Source: Canis aureus (Eukaryota > Chordata > Mammalia > Carnivora > Canidae). Taken from it: a stretch of 64,000 nucleotides of DNA. Positions 45,625 through 58,284 of the stretch are shown in pieces (within the stretch, counting starts at the first letter, position 1; the number at the start of each line of letters is the position of its first letter). The stretch is taken from NCBI RefSeq assembly GCF_053574225.1, contig NC_135616.1, positions 48,209,001-48,273,000 on the forward strand, in the 5' to 3' direction. Below the pieces are notes generated by a model. It made no database searches. It saw only the letters and a list, made by a program, of their open reading frames with translations, and was not told the origin of the DNA. A program made the translations under genes and the position numbers.

Positions 45625-46185
45625 ATTCCTCCCTTCATTTATCAATAAATATTTATTGAATAATTCCTACCTATATGTCAGACACTGTTCTAAGCATTTG
45701 GGTATATCAATTTTTTAAAATGACAAAAGTCCCTGCTCTTGTAACACTCATATCTAAGGGGTGCAGGACAGAAAATAAGCAATAAACATAATAATAAAAA
45801 AGGTGTAAAGTATATTCAAAAGTGTAAATAAACTGGAGAAAAGAAATAGAGCAAGATAAGGAGGATTGGCCCAGGCTGTGGTTTGGGATGGTTACCTTTT
45901 AAATGGGGTGGTCATTGAGAAGATGACATTTGAACAAGATTCCAAGAGACCAATTGGTTGGTAGAAGACTACCTAAGGATACTGGCGGGACTCGAGCACA
46001 GCAAACAGTGTGGAGAGGGAGAGAAGGGCAGGATACAGATACAGAGAGGCACAGTGAAGGCCATCAGAAAGGTTTTACCATTTCCTTTTCTGCAGGAGGG
46101 AGCCATTGAGGGTGTTTGAACAAAAGAATCATTAAATTCAAAAGAGTGCCATGTTGAGAATAGACTATCTTAGTCTAGTTTAAAC
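45625..46185 (+). mobile_element. L2, long sense fragment
   Basis: ataaatatttattgaataat, gacactgttctaagcatttg, cctgctcttgtaacactcat, aaggaggattggcccaggct, aagatgacatttgaacaaga and ccatgttgagaatagactat, all in L2 order over 550 bp. Confidence 0.75.
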
Positions 46186-46201
46186 ATCTAATGTTTAAAT
46201 T

Positions 46202-46286
46202 TCCTTTTACATTGAAAAGATTTATAAATTAACCCAGTATATACAGATATAGATTTAAACAATAATAAGTCAATTATTGATTATAC
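46202..46286 (+). repeat. 85-bp segment, copy A
   Basis: Matches 47545-47629 at 82 of 85 positions, same orientation, no indels. It lies just past the end of the L2 fragment. Not a recognised repeat family. Confidence 0.9.
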
Positions 46287-46853
46287 ATTATTCATTGTGC
46301 ATTCATGATATCTCATGCAGATTAAGGTTAGGTCTGACCTAACCAGATCAAAATCTTGGCAAAATTTCATTATCTTCAGATGCACCACTGAGAAGAGCTG
46401 GCTGTTGTGTGAAGTCTAGAGTCACTGTAGACATGGGATGTAGAAGACACAGGGCAGAGCAGCATTTAGAGGAGGAGAGTGTGCCTCTGACTTAAGCATC
46501 TCAGCTTGTTACCTCAGCCTTATTTCCAAGTTTGTTTTCTTTGATGTGCAACATTCTTATCTCCATTTTGTGGAATGATATCAGTTTAAGAAATTGAATT
46601 CGCTCTAAAAGATCCCACTTTCAGTAACATATAAAAGTTTAAATTACAGTGTAAATGACAAAAGAAAAACCACTTTGGGCCCAATTCAGATTTTTAAAAA
46701 TATTTTTTGAGCATATGCCAGTAGTTACATGAAATTCTTACTGTCTGTTGATTGATTCTCTTCTATGTACTGTATTCCTTCTTTTGGCCTTTCTAGTTTC
46801 ACTTGAAGTCAAGACAAGATATTCGAATTCCAAATATTAAGATTATTTCAAAT
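46287..46853. other. Unique DNA
   Basis: Nothing recognised. Confidence 0.4.
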
Positions 46854-46867
46854 AAATGTGAAAACAT

Positions 46868-47028
46868 GGGCAGCCCAGGTGGCTCAGCGGTTTAGCACCA
46901 CCTTCAGCCCAGGGCATGATCCTGGAGACCCAGTATCGAGTCCCATATTGGGCTCCCTGCGTGGAGCCTGCTTCCCTCTGCCTGTGTCTCTGCCTCTCCC
47001 TCATGAATGAATAAATAACATTTTTAAG
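46868..47028 (+). mobile_element. SINEC_Cf-type SINE
   Basis: Head cagcccaggtggctcagcgg, ggcatgatcctggagaccca, body ccctgcgtggagcctgcttc, tail TGAATGAATAAATAACATTTTT. Target-site duplication aaatgtgaaaacat / aaatgtgaaaatat at 46854-46867 and 47029-47042. Confidence 0.93.
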
Positions 47029-47042
47029 AAATGTGAAAATAT

Positions 47043-47544
47043 TATCCTTTCTATTTGTACTAGCTCTGTCTCCTCAAGTAAGAATTTAGGATGTGGAAGG
47101 AGAGGTATTCTCTCGAAGGGCCACATGTGGTACTGATAGTCCTTTCCTACTTGTCTAAAACATGAATCATATTTATATATTAAAATAAGTTAAAAATATG
47201 TATATAAAGCACCCTTTAAATTCAAAGCACCAGGCTGAGAAATGAAGTATGAACATGGGCAGGCATATCCTCTGGGATCAAGGAATTCAAAATCTAGCAG
47301 CTGTCACTCTAGTGGGAATTTTATTATAGAGCCATTGTTAAAAGTATTCTCTAAAACTTGAATTCTGCATGGCCATTGATGCTGATTGGGGCATCAATCA
47401 GCCCCTGGCATTAGGGGATACGTCAGATAAAATGTTAGAAATCCTTGCTAGTCACATTATAGCCCAGAGTCACCTTACACTCTTAGTGACTTCCTCTGCT
47501 CATTTTGCTCATAAAATCACTATTGGGATTCAGACTTGTAGGAA
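47043..47544. other. Unique DNA
   Basis: Nothing recognised. Confidence 0.4.
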
Positions 47545-47629
47545 TCCTTTTACATTGGAAAGATTTATAAATTAACCCAGTATATACGGATATACATTTA
47601 AACAATAATAAGTCAATTATTGATTATAC
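47545..47629 (+). repeat. 85-bp segment, copy B
   Basis: Second copy of 46202-46286, 1,343 bp downstream, with three substitutions. Flanks differ immediately on both sides. Confidence 0.9.
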
Positions 47630-49489
47630 GTTTTACCAAAAGATTCATAATTGATTACCTTAAGAGGCAAGGTCCTTTTATACATTTAAAAATATCCAAT
47701 TCATTAAACATTCACAATTGACATGGTACTCTTTAGGGATACAAGTATTACACAGAGATATAGTTGTATTGGGTTGCAGTAATAACTCCTATTAGCTCTG
47801 TGAAGTGAAAAGATAACATTATTGGAATGGAGGATTTCACAAAGATAAAAATCTGTGTCGCAGAGACTGAAGGCAGTTCATTACACCACAGGGCGGTGGC
47901 AGGGGGAGAAATTCATTGTCATTTCCTCAAGGGTACACCAAGGAGAAGAAAAATGAGCTGTACTTTTCCATTTCCCTCTTACCAGAGGGACAGCTTTTAG
48001 ATGATATTATATTTTTAAAATGCCTTTTCGGTTCCCTGTGATTGTGTTTATGTTTGCATATGTATGTATATACATAAAAACATACTTTTAGTAAATATTG
48101 TTAATATACAATACTGTCTATATTCTATTATATCTGTCATTTTTATCATATCTATCTATTGATATGGCCACTTACTCTCTACCCATAAAAACTCGGCTTA
48201 AGATAATTACGTTTTTCATGAAAATCCCTCCATTATTAATTCTAGCCCACTCTGGAATCTAGAGTTGTAATACATAAAAGTCACTTCAAAGGTGAAAGAT
48301 TATTATGCGTCTTTTCCTCTTTTCAATATATCCGATTTCTGGGTATCTAGTAAATCAAATGGCAAAGCAGCCATGGCTACATTAGAGGTCATGGAGGAAA
48401 ACCACACACAGTCACTCACAGATCATGACCTGTCTTAGGTTTATCATCTACAGAAGAGACAGAAACCCAAGATATGATCCAATCACTTACCAGGACTACA
48501 TTTGGGAAAATCAGTTACTGCAGTAGGTAAGAGAGGTTCAAGGACAGGGAAGTGAGTGTGTCCTGGCCGACACCACTCTGCATTCTTCATGCAGGCTGAG
48601 CAGAACATCCTGAATTAATTGATTGGCAGTGTCCAGATGGGGATATTCCTCTCCTTTTTTCATGCTTGTACTGTATTTGGAACAAAAGAACTCTGCCTTG
48701 ATTTCTTCTGAAAGAGCTGTGGGTTGCCCCCAGGGATTTGGAAGCCACTGCCCCTTATATCCAGCTCCTCAGGACACTGAGTTCCAGGCTACCTGTGACC
48801 AGCGTGGCTCACGGCCAAATGTCCTTCCCATGTACTATTAATACCACTGCCAGGATGCCCAGGTCCTGGGAAGCTATGAAATGTCCACAGTACATCAATG
48901 AAATTTATCCCATGTGTGCCATCCACCACCTTTTGATTAAAAGGTATTGTAGGGGAGAAGCTTAACAATTCAAACCAAGAAAATGCAGTCTATTTCCAAA
49001 GGGAGCAGGAGTCACAGTTTGAGAAAACTAGATTTCCAGGCTCCACAAGGGCATAGCTGGGCAGCCCCCAAGGGTAAGAAGAATGTGAAAACACTTAGCT
49101 TATTCCTATTGACCTCCTCAGGTGGGCGTCTTGCTCAGGTGCCCAGGTACTATGCCCTGAAGCCATTCTCTTACTATGGCAATTTGTTTGGCTTAAGAAT
49201 GAAGCATATGCTTGGAAGAGCCTGACTCATTACTTTCGGATGTTTGTATCCCGAACAGTCTATTCAGATAAAAAATACTGTGTGTTTGGTGGTGGTGTTT
49301 GCATGTGGCTGTGGCTCAGTGCTGGAGGGCTGGCTTTGTTCTGTGCACATGAAGGACTCACTTGGTTTCCATCACGTAACCACCGTATCAATGCTATCAT
49401 GTGGCAGCTGACTCGCAGTAGAGTTCTTTTGGCCTTCAATGATGCAGTTTTACCCAAACACAGATTAAATGATTTAAATGATTCAATGA
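47630..49489. other. Unique DNA
   Basis: No gene or repeat core recognised over 1.8 kb; several short overlapping frames at 48623-49225 show no family resemblance. Confidence 0.4.
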
Positions 49490-49690
49490 TAAAAGACACT
49501 GGCTTTTGCAACATTCCAATCTGGATTCAAATCCCTGCTCTGCTACTTAGAAAATTGGTGAAACCGAGCAGGTCACCTAGACTCTGAGCCTCAATTTACT
49601 CATCTATAAAATGAAGATGCTAACATACCACCCATTGCAGAGGATTATTATGAAAAATAAATTAGATCATGTACCTCAGCTGCACTTCAA
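49490..49690 (+). mobile_element. MIR
   Basis: Good sense MIR: ctggattcaaatccctgctc, gcctcaatttactcatctat, aaaatgaagatgctaacata and gaggattattatgaaaaata. Confidence 0.8.
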
Positions 49691-50147
49691 AGAAATTGGC
49701 AAGGCCAGAGTGTAAGAAATCCTACTTATTACTATTGGCAAATCTGTCTCCAGAGCTCCTTTCTGTGAAAAGACAGAAACACAGGTGACTGTGTTTCTGC
49801 AGTTTTTTTCAGTAGCTGCAGCTGAATCCATTCTACCTGACAGGATATTTTAGCTGGGAAGCAATGCTGCCAGTAAGATTCTAAAATATGGAATTGACTG
49901 AGTGGGGCTTTGGATAGTGAGGATTCAGTTTAGGCAATAAATCTGGTGACCCTTACTAGGTGGTAGCAACATATTTGTTCAGGTGGTCACCTAGTGTTCT
50001 TTGGGATACAGATCATATGCCATGACATCTTTGCTATTAAAATAACTAGTGAGATAAATCCAGAGCCTTGTTATGTGGTTATAGATTCCCTACCTCTACC
50101 CTGATATTCAGACTAAAGTTAGCCAGTCTATCATCAGAGACAGACAA
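49691..50147. other. Unique DNA
   Basis: Nothing recognised. Confidence 0.4.
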
Positions 50148-50157
50148 GAGAGGTATT

Positions 50158-50375
50158 CATTTTCTTTTTCTGTTTTAAGATTTATTTCTTTATTTCTTTA
50201 TTTCTTTATTTATTTATTTATTTGAGGAGAGGTAGGGAAGAGGGAGAGAGAAACCCAAGCAGACTCCACACTGAGAACAGAGCTCAACGCGGGGCTGATC
50301 TCACCATCCAGAAATCACTACCCAAGTGGAAACCAAGAGTTAGGCACTTAATAGATTGCACCATCCAGGTGCCCT
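50158..50375 (-). mobile_element. Older carnivore SINE, reverse orientation
   Basis: Tail complement with TTTC and TTTA units, cccaagcagactccacactg, head complement caccatccaggtgccct. Left target-site copy gagaggtatt at 50148-50157; right copy at 50376-50385, where the next SINE entered. Confidence 0.92.
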
Positions 50376-50385
50376 GAGAGGTATT

Positions 50386-50560
50386 TTTTTTTTAAAGATT
50401 TTATTTATTCATGATAGACAGAGAGAGAGAGAGAGGCAGAGACACAGGCAGAGAGAGATGCAGGCCCCATGCCGGGAGCCCGATGCAGGACTCGATCCCG
50501 GGACTCCAGGACTGGGCCAAAGGCAGGCGCCAAACCGCTGAGCCACCCAGGGATCCCCAC
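50386..50560 (-). mobile_element. SINEC_Cf inserted at the edge of the older SINE
   Basis: T-run, AAAGATTTTATTTATTCATG, agactcgatcccgggactcc-type core (50491 on) and head complement gagccacccagggatcccc: close to the young consensus. Perfect 12-bp target-site duplication ctgagaggtatt at 50374-50385 and 50561-50572, two bases of it from the older SINE. Confidence 0.95.
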
Positions 50561-50572
50561 CTGAGAGGTATT

Positions 50573-51639
50573 CTTTATCATTCAAAATTGACTGAGAGTC
50601 CTATATTTTGGATACATGCAGAATTTTAAAAATAAATGTATTTTTACCAAATTGAGACAGGCAAGGAGAGTGGCAGTGAAGCAAAGACTTGGTATCTTAA
50701 AATTTTTGTGTATATAGTCTCTTAAGACTTCTTCAGACAAATGTCAATTAACTGAGATCATATTACATTTGATATCCCCCTACTAATAATGCCTATTATT
50801 TTAAATGAATTCAAGGCATTGTCCATTAAGCTATAGAACAGAGGACTGAGAAAAGCTTAGAGACCAGTAGGTAAGGGAAAGAAATCTTTAGGCTAAGTAC
50901 TGTGCCTAGATGAGATATTGTCCTGTGGTTATTCACACATGCAATTAACTGGCCAGGAATGTTGGAAGTGTAAATTTTTGAGGGAAATATATTGCCAAAA
51001 GCCTAATAAAGGGCTATACTTATTAAATAAATCTTCTAAGTTTCTTCTTATACCTCAAATTCAAACCAATAGAAGTGGGGCCAAGAAATCTGCACCTCCA
51101 AAAGAAAGTCATTCTCCATGATGCCCACTTAGTATATAGTCTTCAATGACCATAGTCAAGAAAGGATCTCCCAGGGAGCAGAACATGAAGATGGTGGATT
51201 GGGTAACCCAGGAAGGTACCCTAATGATAGAGCACATATTCTTTGGGTCTTCTGCTCAGCAATGTTTGGTATTTACCCTAGAATGGTCTCTACTGTAGGC
51301 TTTCCATTGTTCTTTTCCTAATATTGCTGTTAAACTGGTCTTTTTTTCTTTTTACCATTAAATAATGAGTATCCTGGGGAAAGATATGTTGTCTTTCAGT
51401 TTTCGGGTCACTAGACTGCATAAATTCCCATTTAGATCTGATGGAATTCCAGAAACTCTGACGAGTTGAATGAAGCAAATAAATTAGGCTTTTGGGTTGT
51501 TGCCTTTGGGGAGCAGTGCTAAGCATGTCTCCCTAATAGCCATTCTCCCTTCTTACTTAATAAAGGAACTCTAACTTTGTTTGTTTTGGCAAACAAACCC
51601 ACTTGCCAATTACCTCTCATGTACCCATCACCAACCCAG
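50573..51639. other. Unique DNA
   Basis: No recognised gene or repeat. Confidence 0.4.
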
Positions 51640-52010
51640 AACTCCTTGTAGCTAGAAATGGCCATGTAACCCAGTCTGACCAATGAGATGCAAGATGAAA
51701 TCTAATGGCTAGGTCTCTGGAGCTTTTGTTTACCTGATAAAAAAAAAGATAGACTCATTTTGCATTTGTTATTTCACCCTCATCCTTCTCTTTTTTATCT
51801 CAAATAAAGACTTGATGTCTAGAAGAGAAGGAGTCATCTTGAGATCATTAAAACAGAGGCCACATGCTAAGGCTAGTAGAAGGAACCTGGTTCCCCACAT
51901 GACTTCCTTGAGCAATTGCACCAGCTCTGGACTGACTTTTAATCCCTTATTATGTAGGAAAAGAATCCCTTATGGTTTAATCTCCTGAAGTTGAGTTTTT
52001 GTGTAAATAC
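51640..52010 (+). mobile_element. Ancient interspersed repeat, family unresolved
   Basis: The order tgtagctagaaatggccatg, cagtctgaccaatgagatgc, aggccacatgctaaggctag and gaaggaacctggttccccac recalls a common mammalian LTR/transposon repeat, but I cannot name it. Confidence 0.4.
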
Positions 52011-52736
52011 ACATACATGGCCACATTTTAATAAGCAGTGCTTGGCTGCCAAGAGAACTCAGAGGTCATGGAAAAGAGAGGAAGGTCAGACATTCTTAGT
52101 CTTGGGAAGTCAGAAGAAGCAGCAACTGGACTGTTGGAAATGGTAGTGGGGTAACACAGAAGACAAATGTGAAGTTCAGAGGGTAGAGGTGATGATGCCC
52201 GAACAAGGGAGGAGGCAGAAGAATGTGACTGTGCCAGAGACCAGAAAGACAGATGTGGTCAAGGAGGGGGCAATAGTAATCTTTTATCTAGATAAAAGAT
52301 GCTCATGGCAGACAAAGACTTGTGCCCAGCAAGGTATGCTCTGCCTTGGCTCAGGTACATTCTAGTAAGCTTCACTTAGTACAGGTCAGAGCTCAGAGCT
52401 GGATGAAATCATTTGGATGATTGATTATTAGGGAGACATGCCTTAGGGAGGCATGTGCAACATGCATGTGCAGTTGGTCATATCATGAGTCTTCTGCTTT
52501 TCTGGATTTTTTTTTTTTTTTTTTGGGACAAGCATGAGAATAGTCATTCAGGTGGCTAACAGTCTAGGTTTAGGTTTTATGCTAGGGGAGTTGTCTGGGC
52601 ATGCCACTTTTGAGCATCTGGTTAATCTGAAGTAAGCTGGGTTAGGGAGGCAGGGGGTGCTATCATTCAGGCCCCCCAAATCATCCTCAGTTAATTCAGT
52701 TTGGCTCTCACAGCCTGGGAAGATGCCCATTTGCCA
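52011..52736. other. Unique DNA
   Basis: T-run at 52507-52524 without flanking direct repeats; otherwise nothing recognised. Confidence 0.4.
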
Positions 52737-52788
52737 TCTATATCTATATCTATATCTATCATCTATATCTATCTGTATCTATATCTCC
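52737..52788. repeat. (ATCTAT)n microsatellite
   Basis: About eight TATCTA-type units with small interruptions. Confidence 0.95.
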
Positions 52789-54574
52789 CATCCCCTAATT
52801 ATCTGAGATATGATGTTAGGAATAGTCTCCTTCTCTAATGAAGATAAAAATGCCTTGCAGTCAGGAAAAACCATTACATCTTGGTTACCTTATAAACATC
52901 TAAATCATTTTACTGGTCTCTGATCTTTCCTGATTTCCATTCTTGCATTGTAAGAAATTATAAAAGAAAATTCCCTCTAAGACACATCAGCCTTCCAAGC
53001 TCCAAGTGGATCTCGATCTGGAATGGCTAAAGTTGAAAGCACTGATAACAGATTTGTTCAAATTAAGCAGAATAAAGTCCTCCCTCCTAAGATGAATATA
53101 AATTATCACAATATTTAAATAGCATGCACTAGATATTGTAATTCTCTACTTCCTTTAATCTACTGATAAAGAAAGCAATACGTGATATAAAGCAACTAAG
53201 AAGGGGGAGGTTCATTTACCCTGCTACATCCCTTTTGTCTTCCTTGTTACTAGCATCAACAGAGATCAAAAGGCTATAGTGGTTTATAGGCCAGACTTGG
53301 CTCCCAGGCCTGTTATAGCAAGGATGATTTTACTGTGGAGAAACTTCAGGAATATCTGGGGAAGGGGTTGTTGAGAAGGTCTTCTTTTGGAGGTTGGATG
53401 ATTCTGAGGAAGAAGTGGGAAGCAGAGACTCACTTTGGATTTTGGACTACTAGGAAGCTAGGTCAGCTCAGACCCTGAGTATCTTAACCATTCACACCTA
53501 GGAGGCAGAGACACTAACATGAGTCTAGACATATGTTTTCAGCAATATGATCTGGGAGCACTGTGGTCTGCTTCTCAACAGGCGTAACTTTTTAGTGTCT
53601 CATTATCAACATTTAAAAATCAGGAGATTTTCACCTAAATCCAAGTTTTCTTCTTTTGAAAAACAAATGGAAATATTGGGCAATGGTGGCCTTTTATTTC
53701 CAGATGACACTAATTGGCTATCTGATTTCCAGTTGGCTACTCTCCACTATTATTATTTGATACCAGGCATACTTTATTCTTTTATTTTATCTCCCTGGCC
53801 TTTATAGACATACACATTTTACACTTCTGGCCTAGATAATTAGCTAACTACTGTTTTGCAATGGCCTAGATCTTTCCAATTATTGGAAATGTTTAATTCT
53901 TAAATTTCATCACAGTTATGAAAGTGAAAGTATCATCATTTAACTAAATCACTGCATTAAATTTTGGTCTGTATTACTTTTAGGAAAATAAAATGAAAAC
54001 CTCAAAGTATCATATATCCCACTTCAATTAATTGATCAGCTTCTAAATGGCTCAGCTGATTTATGTTGAATTTAAAAAATAGTAAGCTGAAACATACTGT
54101 GCTTCTTTCTAATTAAATCCCATAGCCTTTAACTTGCCTATCAGTAGACACTTGAGGACAACTGACAAAATAATCTCACTCAATCTAGCTTAAACAAAAA
54201 GAATTTGTTGACTCATATAACTGAAAAGCCAAGAGGAAGATTTGTCTATGCAGCTTAAACTAGGCACGTAAATAAAGCCATCTCTAGATGCAGTCTTTTA
54301 TAATTTGTTGTGTGGTCTCCTTTACATTGGTTTCATTTCCAAGTTCTGCATGGAAATGGCAAATATATATGAAACTATACAAATACAGTTTAATGTTTTA
54401 GTGTCTGTTTTCTTTTTGAAAGCTGTACATTCATGTTTTGAAAGTTCTCAATTTAATTTATCTGTTTCACCCCTCCTGTGAATAAATTAATAAAAATTAT
54501 TTTTTCCCATATTCTTCTCCCTTCTCCTGTCCCCAGAAAAAAATTAATTTTTTTATTAATGAAAAATTCGCAAT
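52789..54574. other. Unique DNA
   Basis: Nothing recognised over 1.8 kb. Confidence 0.4.
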
Positions 54575-55760
54575 GTTGGTTATATTTCAGACACTGCTGA
54601 GTGATAGGATTGCTGAAGCAAACATAACACATTCCCTTCTTTCAAAGAGCTCATAGTTCATTAGGTGATTCAGACAAATAAGCAAATCATTACAATCTAA
54701 TGTGATGAATGCTATTATAGCTGTATGTGAGTGAGGCTAAGTAACCATAGCTGCTAGATCTAACTCTGTCTGCAGTGAGGATGAATGGGCAGGGGAAGTT
54801 GCATATGGCAAATACTCACTGAGCAACTATCATGTTCCGGATGGTATGCTGGGGGATGGGGCCACAATGGTGATAAGAAAGCCTGCATAGACACCACCAT
54901 CCTTAAAAGATGGGGAGGAGTTTATCAGGTAGATGGTTGTTGGTGACATTCCTAGCAATGGAATACTAACATGTGGTAGGACATGGGGATATGACTTGTT
55001 TCAGGAATGCCAAGAAGTTCAGTTTGCCCAGAAGTTGAGAATGGATAGAAAGAAACCCAATCACAAAAAGGCCTGAATGAATGGATTATAGATCATAAGA
55101 GATTAGGAATATTTGAAGTGTTTTAATTAGGAGATTAATGTCATCAAATTTCCATTTTACAAAAGTAATTCTAGCATTGGTATGGAAATGGATTAGAGGA
55201 AGCTGAGATAGGAGGATGCAGACTAATTGGAGACCATTATATGCATTGCCTTTTGAGTTGAGGGTTTGGACTAAGGCATGAGAAGTGGAGGGAAATTTCA
55301 AGAGATATTGTAGAAGTAGCATTAATGAAATTTTGTGAAAATATTAGAAGTTCACAAGTGAAGGCTGAGCTGATTCTTGGTCTTTGGTTTCTGATGACCC
55401 GATGATTAGTGATGCCATTAATAAAGACAAGGGAAAACAGGAGCAGAGGATGGATGGATGGCATGAGGAGAAAGAATTAATTTCATTTTGGAGATATCAA
55501 GTGTGATACATGCCAGAAAGCAACTGGATGCATGGATCTGGAACCCAGGAAACTGAAACTAAGATCTATAGATCTATTTATAGCACATCAACTAGGGAAT
55601 TGAAGACAGGGAGAAGTTAGGATTACTCGGAGAAAGTGTTTAGAAATTTTAAAGGGAGACGAGGATGATGTCTGGGTTACACTACCATTTTGAATGTACT
55701 GGTTGGGCAGAGAGAATCTATGGAGAAAGGGAGATAATAGTGCCAACTGTTGCAGAAAAG
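54575..55760 (+). mobile_element. L2, long diverged sense fragments
   Basis: tcatgttccggatggtatgc, aagtaattctagcattggta, ggaagctgagataggaggat, gagatatcaagtgtgataca, ccagaaagcaactggatgca and atgatgtctgggttacacta follow L2 order. Likely two or more pieces. Reverse-strand open frames (to 147 codons, 55718-56161) begin in this repeat and are not genes. Confidence 0.6.
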
Positions 55761-56194
55761 TGAAGTAAAATCAAATGAGAAGTAGTTTTTAGATTTGGTC
55801 CCTTGAAGACTATAATAGTTTGGGGCATAAGTAAGGAAGTAAGTTTAAAAATCCAGAAGGGTTGAAGGATGAATGGAAGATGAAGAAATCGTGGGTTTAG
55901 ATTGCTTTTTTCAAAAGTTAACCTAGTAAGGAAAAAAGCAGGATGATAACTAGAGGAATTTTCAGGGCAGAAGACTATTTGCATATTTGTTTGCTGTTGT
56001 TTGTTTCCTTCCAAGTGGGAAGAATTTAATGTGTGTATGTACAGACAACATACAGCCATGGAGAATAAGCTCTTCAGAGGTGTGAAAAGATTCATGGAGT
56101 AAGAACAAACTGGGAGCAGGAGATGATGAAATGTAAAGAACACCCAGAGGAAATGGCTCACTGGTTAACAAACCTATTCTGTGCGTTAGGTTCA
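55761..56194. other. Unique DNA
   Basis: Nothing recognised. Confidence 0.4.
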
Positions 56195-56345
56195 CCTTTG
56201 GAGCGCTAATGAAATACCAATGCTGAGACTCTGTTCTGGCCTATTAAATCAGAATTTCTGAGAGTGGGGCCAGGGTATTTTCTAAAAGGGCATTTTCTAA
56301 AATTATTTTTTTTCCAGATGACTTCAACATATCCTCAACACTCCC
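56195..56345 (+). mobile_element. MER5-like hAT MITE remnant
   Basis: gagcgctaatgaaataccaa, ctattaaatcagaatttctg and agagtggggccagggtattt match MER5-type order; same family as 11345-11530. Confidence 0.6.
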
Positions 56346-56984
56346 TAAGACAAATAAGACGTATCCAGCCTTGTCAGAAATGTTAAAGGGTGAGGAATAT
56401 CTTTGATTATGACTAAAATCACTAAGAGAACTGGAGATGGTCCTCCCCCAATCCTGGACACTCATCAGGCTTTCTTTTCTTATTTCTTCCCGGCATCAGA
56501 CAAGTTATGGAAGTAAGATATGAAGGCCATGAGTGGTCCAGAGGAGTGCCAGAAGATGACAAAGGTGAAGTATTTGTTCTTCTGGGCCTGAGTTTCTGGG
56601 AAGTGCATTACTTTTGCCAAAAGAGAAGGCTAAAGAGGCACTTATTGTGGTCACTGAGGAGGGATCAGCTTTTACTCAAGGGAGGTGGGATGTCTGTTCA
56701 CTTTATTCACTGAGGACAAAGGAGAAACATGATTCAGCAAGATGTCAATGAAATATTGAGAAAAACCCTCTGCTCATTTATATGGTTTTGAGATGATGGA
56801 AAACTGAAGAGGATATTTTCATTAGAAAATGTAGGCAATATAGACAGAATAATGGAGTAGATGAATTCTAGGAATCCTTTGATCCTTGGGAAAACTTTTA
56901 TATTGAAGGAATCTCATAAACTGCCTGTCATTTTTGTGAAGAAAGGATAAGACAGAGCTGTAACTCCTTCCACAACATTTTCCT
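56346..56984. other. Unique DNA
   Basis: Nothing recognised. Confidence 0.4.
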
Positions 56985-57060
56985 GATACACACACAGGAC
57001 ACGCACACACACATATACATAGACATATGTGCATAAGTGCATGCCCACACACACAAACAC
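56985..57060. repeat. CA-rich low-complexity tract
   Basis: Interrupted CA/CACG/CATA repeats. Confidence 0.9.
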
Positions 57061-58046
57061 GGAGAAAGGCAGCTAATTTTTATTAGTTATGTATATGTTT
57101 GTCTGGGGCAGTGGAAAATGTGACTCCTCATGACTTAACAGTCAGGAATTGTTGACATGATAAAACTATGGAAGCAGCTATTTGTGTTGGTTCAATGACT
57201 TGACTATGACAAGGCCACAAACCCTGCGATTCACTTGCCTTTGCCTTGCATCCCCTGCTTATCACCCCGTGCTGCAAGATGGGCACTCCGCTTCTTGTCC
57301 TCAATGCATATTCAAGGCTAGAAGAAGTAAGGGCAAAGGGATATGCAGGCTGCAACTTTTCTATTTTGTCAAGAAAGCAAAAGATCTTCTGAAGTCTCCC
57401 TCGGTGACTTCTGCTAAGGGCGCCCTGGCAGGGATTGCTAGCTGCTTACCCAACATTCATTCGCCCATATTCCTCAATAGCAGAACCCAATTTTATTTGG
57501 GGTGTCACTGTGCTCAGTTAAAAGACTATGTTCCTCAGGTTTCCTTGGAGCTAGGCATCTTCAGGCAGAGGGCAGGGAAGATGGGTAATTTCAGGAAAAT
57601 TGCTTAGGAGCTGGTATGTGGTTTTCTTGTGTCCTCTTATCCTCCTCCGGCCCTCAAAGTCCTGCCTGTAATGTGGCATCCTGGCCAGAGCCTCAGAGAC
57701 TTCCTCATTCAATCAGAAGCAGTGGTGACATGCCAGAGGGTTATCTTTCACTTTCTGATAGAGCACGGAGAAGAAGGAATGGTTCCTGCTGGCAGCCACA
57801 TCCCAATTCTTCAAAAGTCCATCACTCTGCTTCACAGTTGGAAAATTTAGAAACAAACTAATTCCCAGCTTCGAGAATAGTTAATCCAGGCAGAGTTATT
57901 TTCTGACAACCTCATTCTCAATATGGCCAAAGATCAGTGGCAAAATCTCAGTAGTTTCAAAGAGAAAGAAGGTATATGGAGGAAATAATTTTGGATTTAG
58001 ACATTTTTATAGGTATTGGGTGATTAGAATCCAAAAGGTGTGAATT
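57061..58046. other. Unique DNA, possibly old repeat
   Basis: Includes the 141-codon frame 57182-57607 (+), which has no recognised domain, no signal peptide and no nearby promoter or polyA evidence. Parts resemble ancient interspersed repeats but could not be assigned. Confidence 0.4.
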
Positions 58047-58063
58047 TAAACTCACCTGGGAGA

Positions 58064-58267
58064 CAAGTACCTGAGTGACTCAGTTGGTTAAACATCCAAC
58101 TCTTGACTTCAGCTCAGGTCATGATCTCAGGGTCCTGGGATCCAGCCCCACATGGGGCTCCACACTCAGCATGGAATCTGCTTGTCCCTCTCCCTCTGCT
58201 CCTCCCCTCTCCTCTCCTCACTCATGCGCTGTCTCAAATAAATAAGTAAAATAAAAAAAATTAAAAA
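58064..58267 (+). mobile_element. Carnivore SINE
   Basis: Head gtacctgagtgactcagttg, core ttgacttcagctcaggtcat, body gctccacactcagcatggaa, tail AAATAAATAAGTAAAATAAA. Target-site duplication 58047-58063 and 58268-58284 (16/17). Confidence 0.95.
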
Positions 58268-58284
58268 TAAACTCACTTGGGAGA

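Noticed and set aside
47880..47905. CTCF-like sequence accacagggcggtggcagg
   Set aside because: Spacing between the CCAC and GGTGGCAG halves is wrong for the motif.
52507..52524. T-run as a seventh tail-only insertion
   Set aside because: No direct repeat on its flanks. The T-runs at 22290-22318, 39598 and 43030-43045 were rejected for the same reason.
55718..56161. 147-codon reverse-strand frame
   Set aside because: Begins within a diverged L2 and has no family resemblance; hydrophobic composition is expected from the antisense of A-rich DNA.
57182..57607. 141-codon + strand frame
   Set aside because: No recognised domain; a chance frame in GC-average DNA is as likely. Would be reopened by transcript or conservation evidence.
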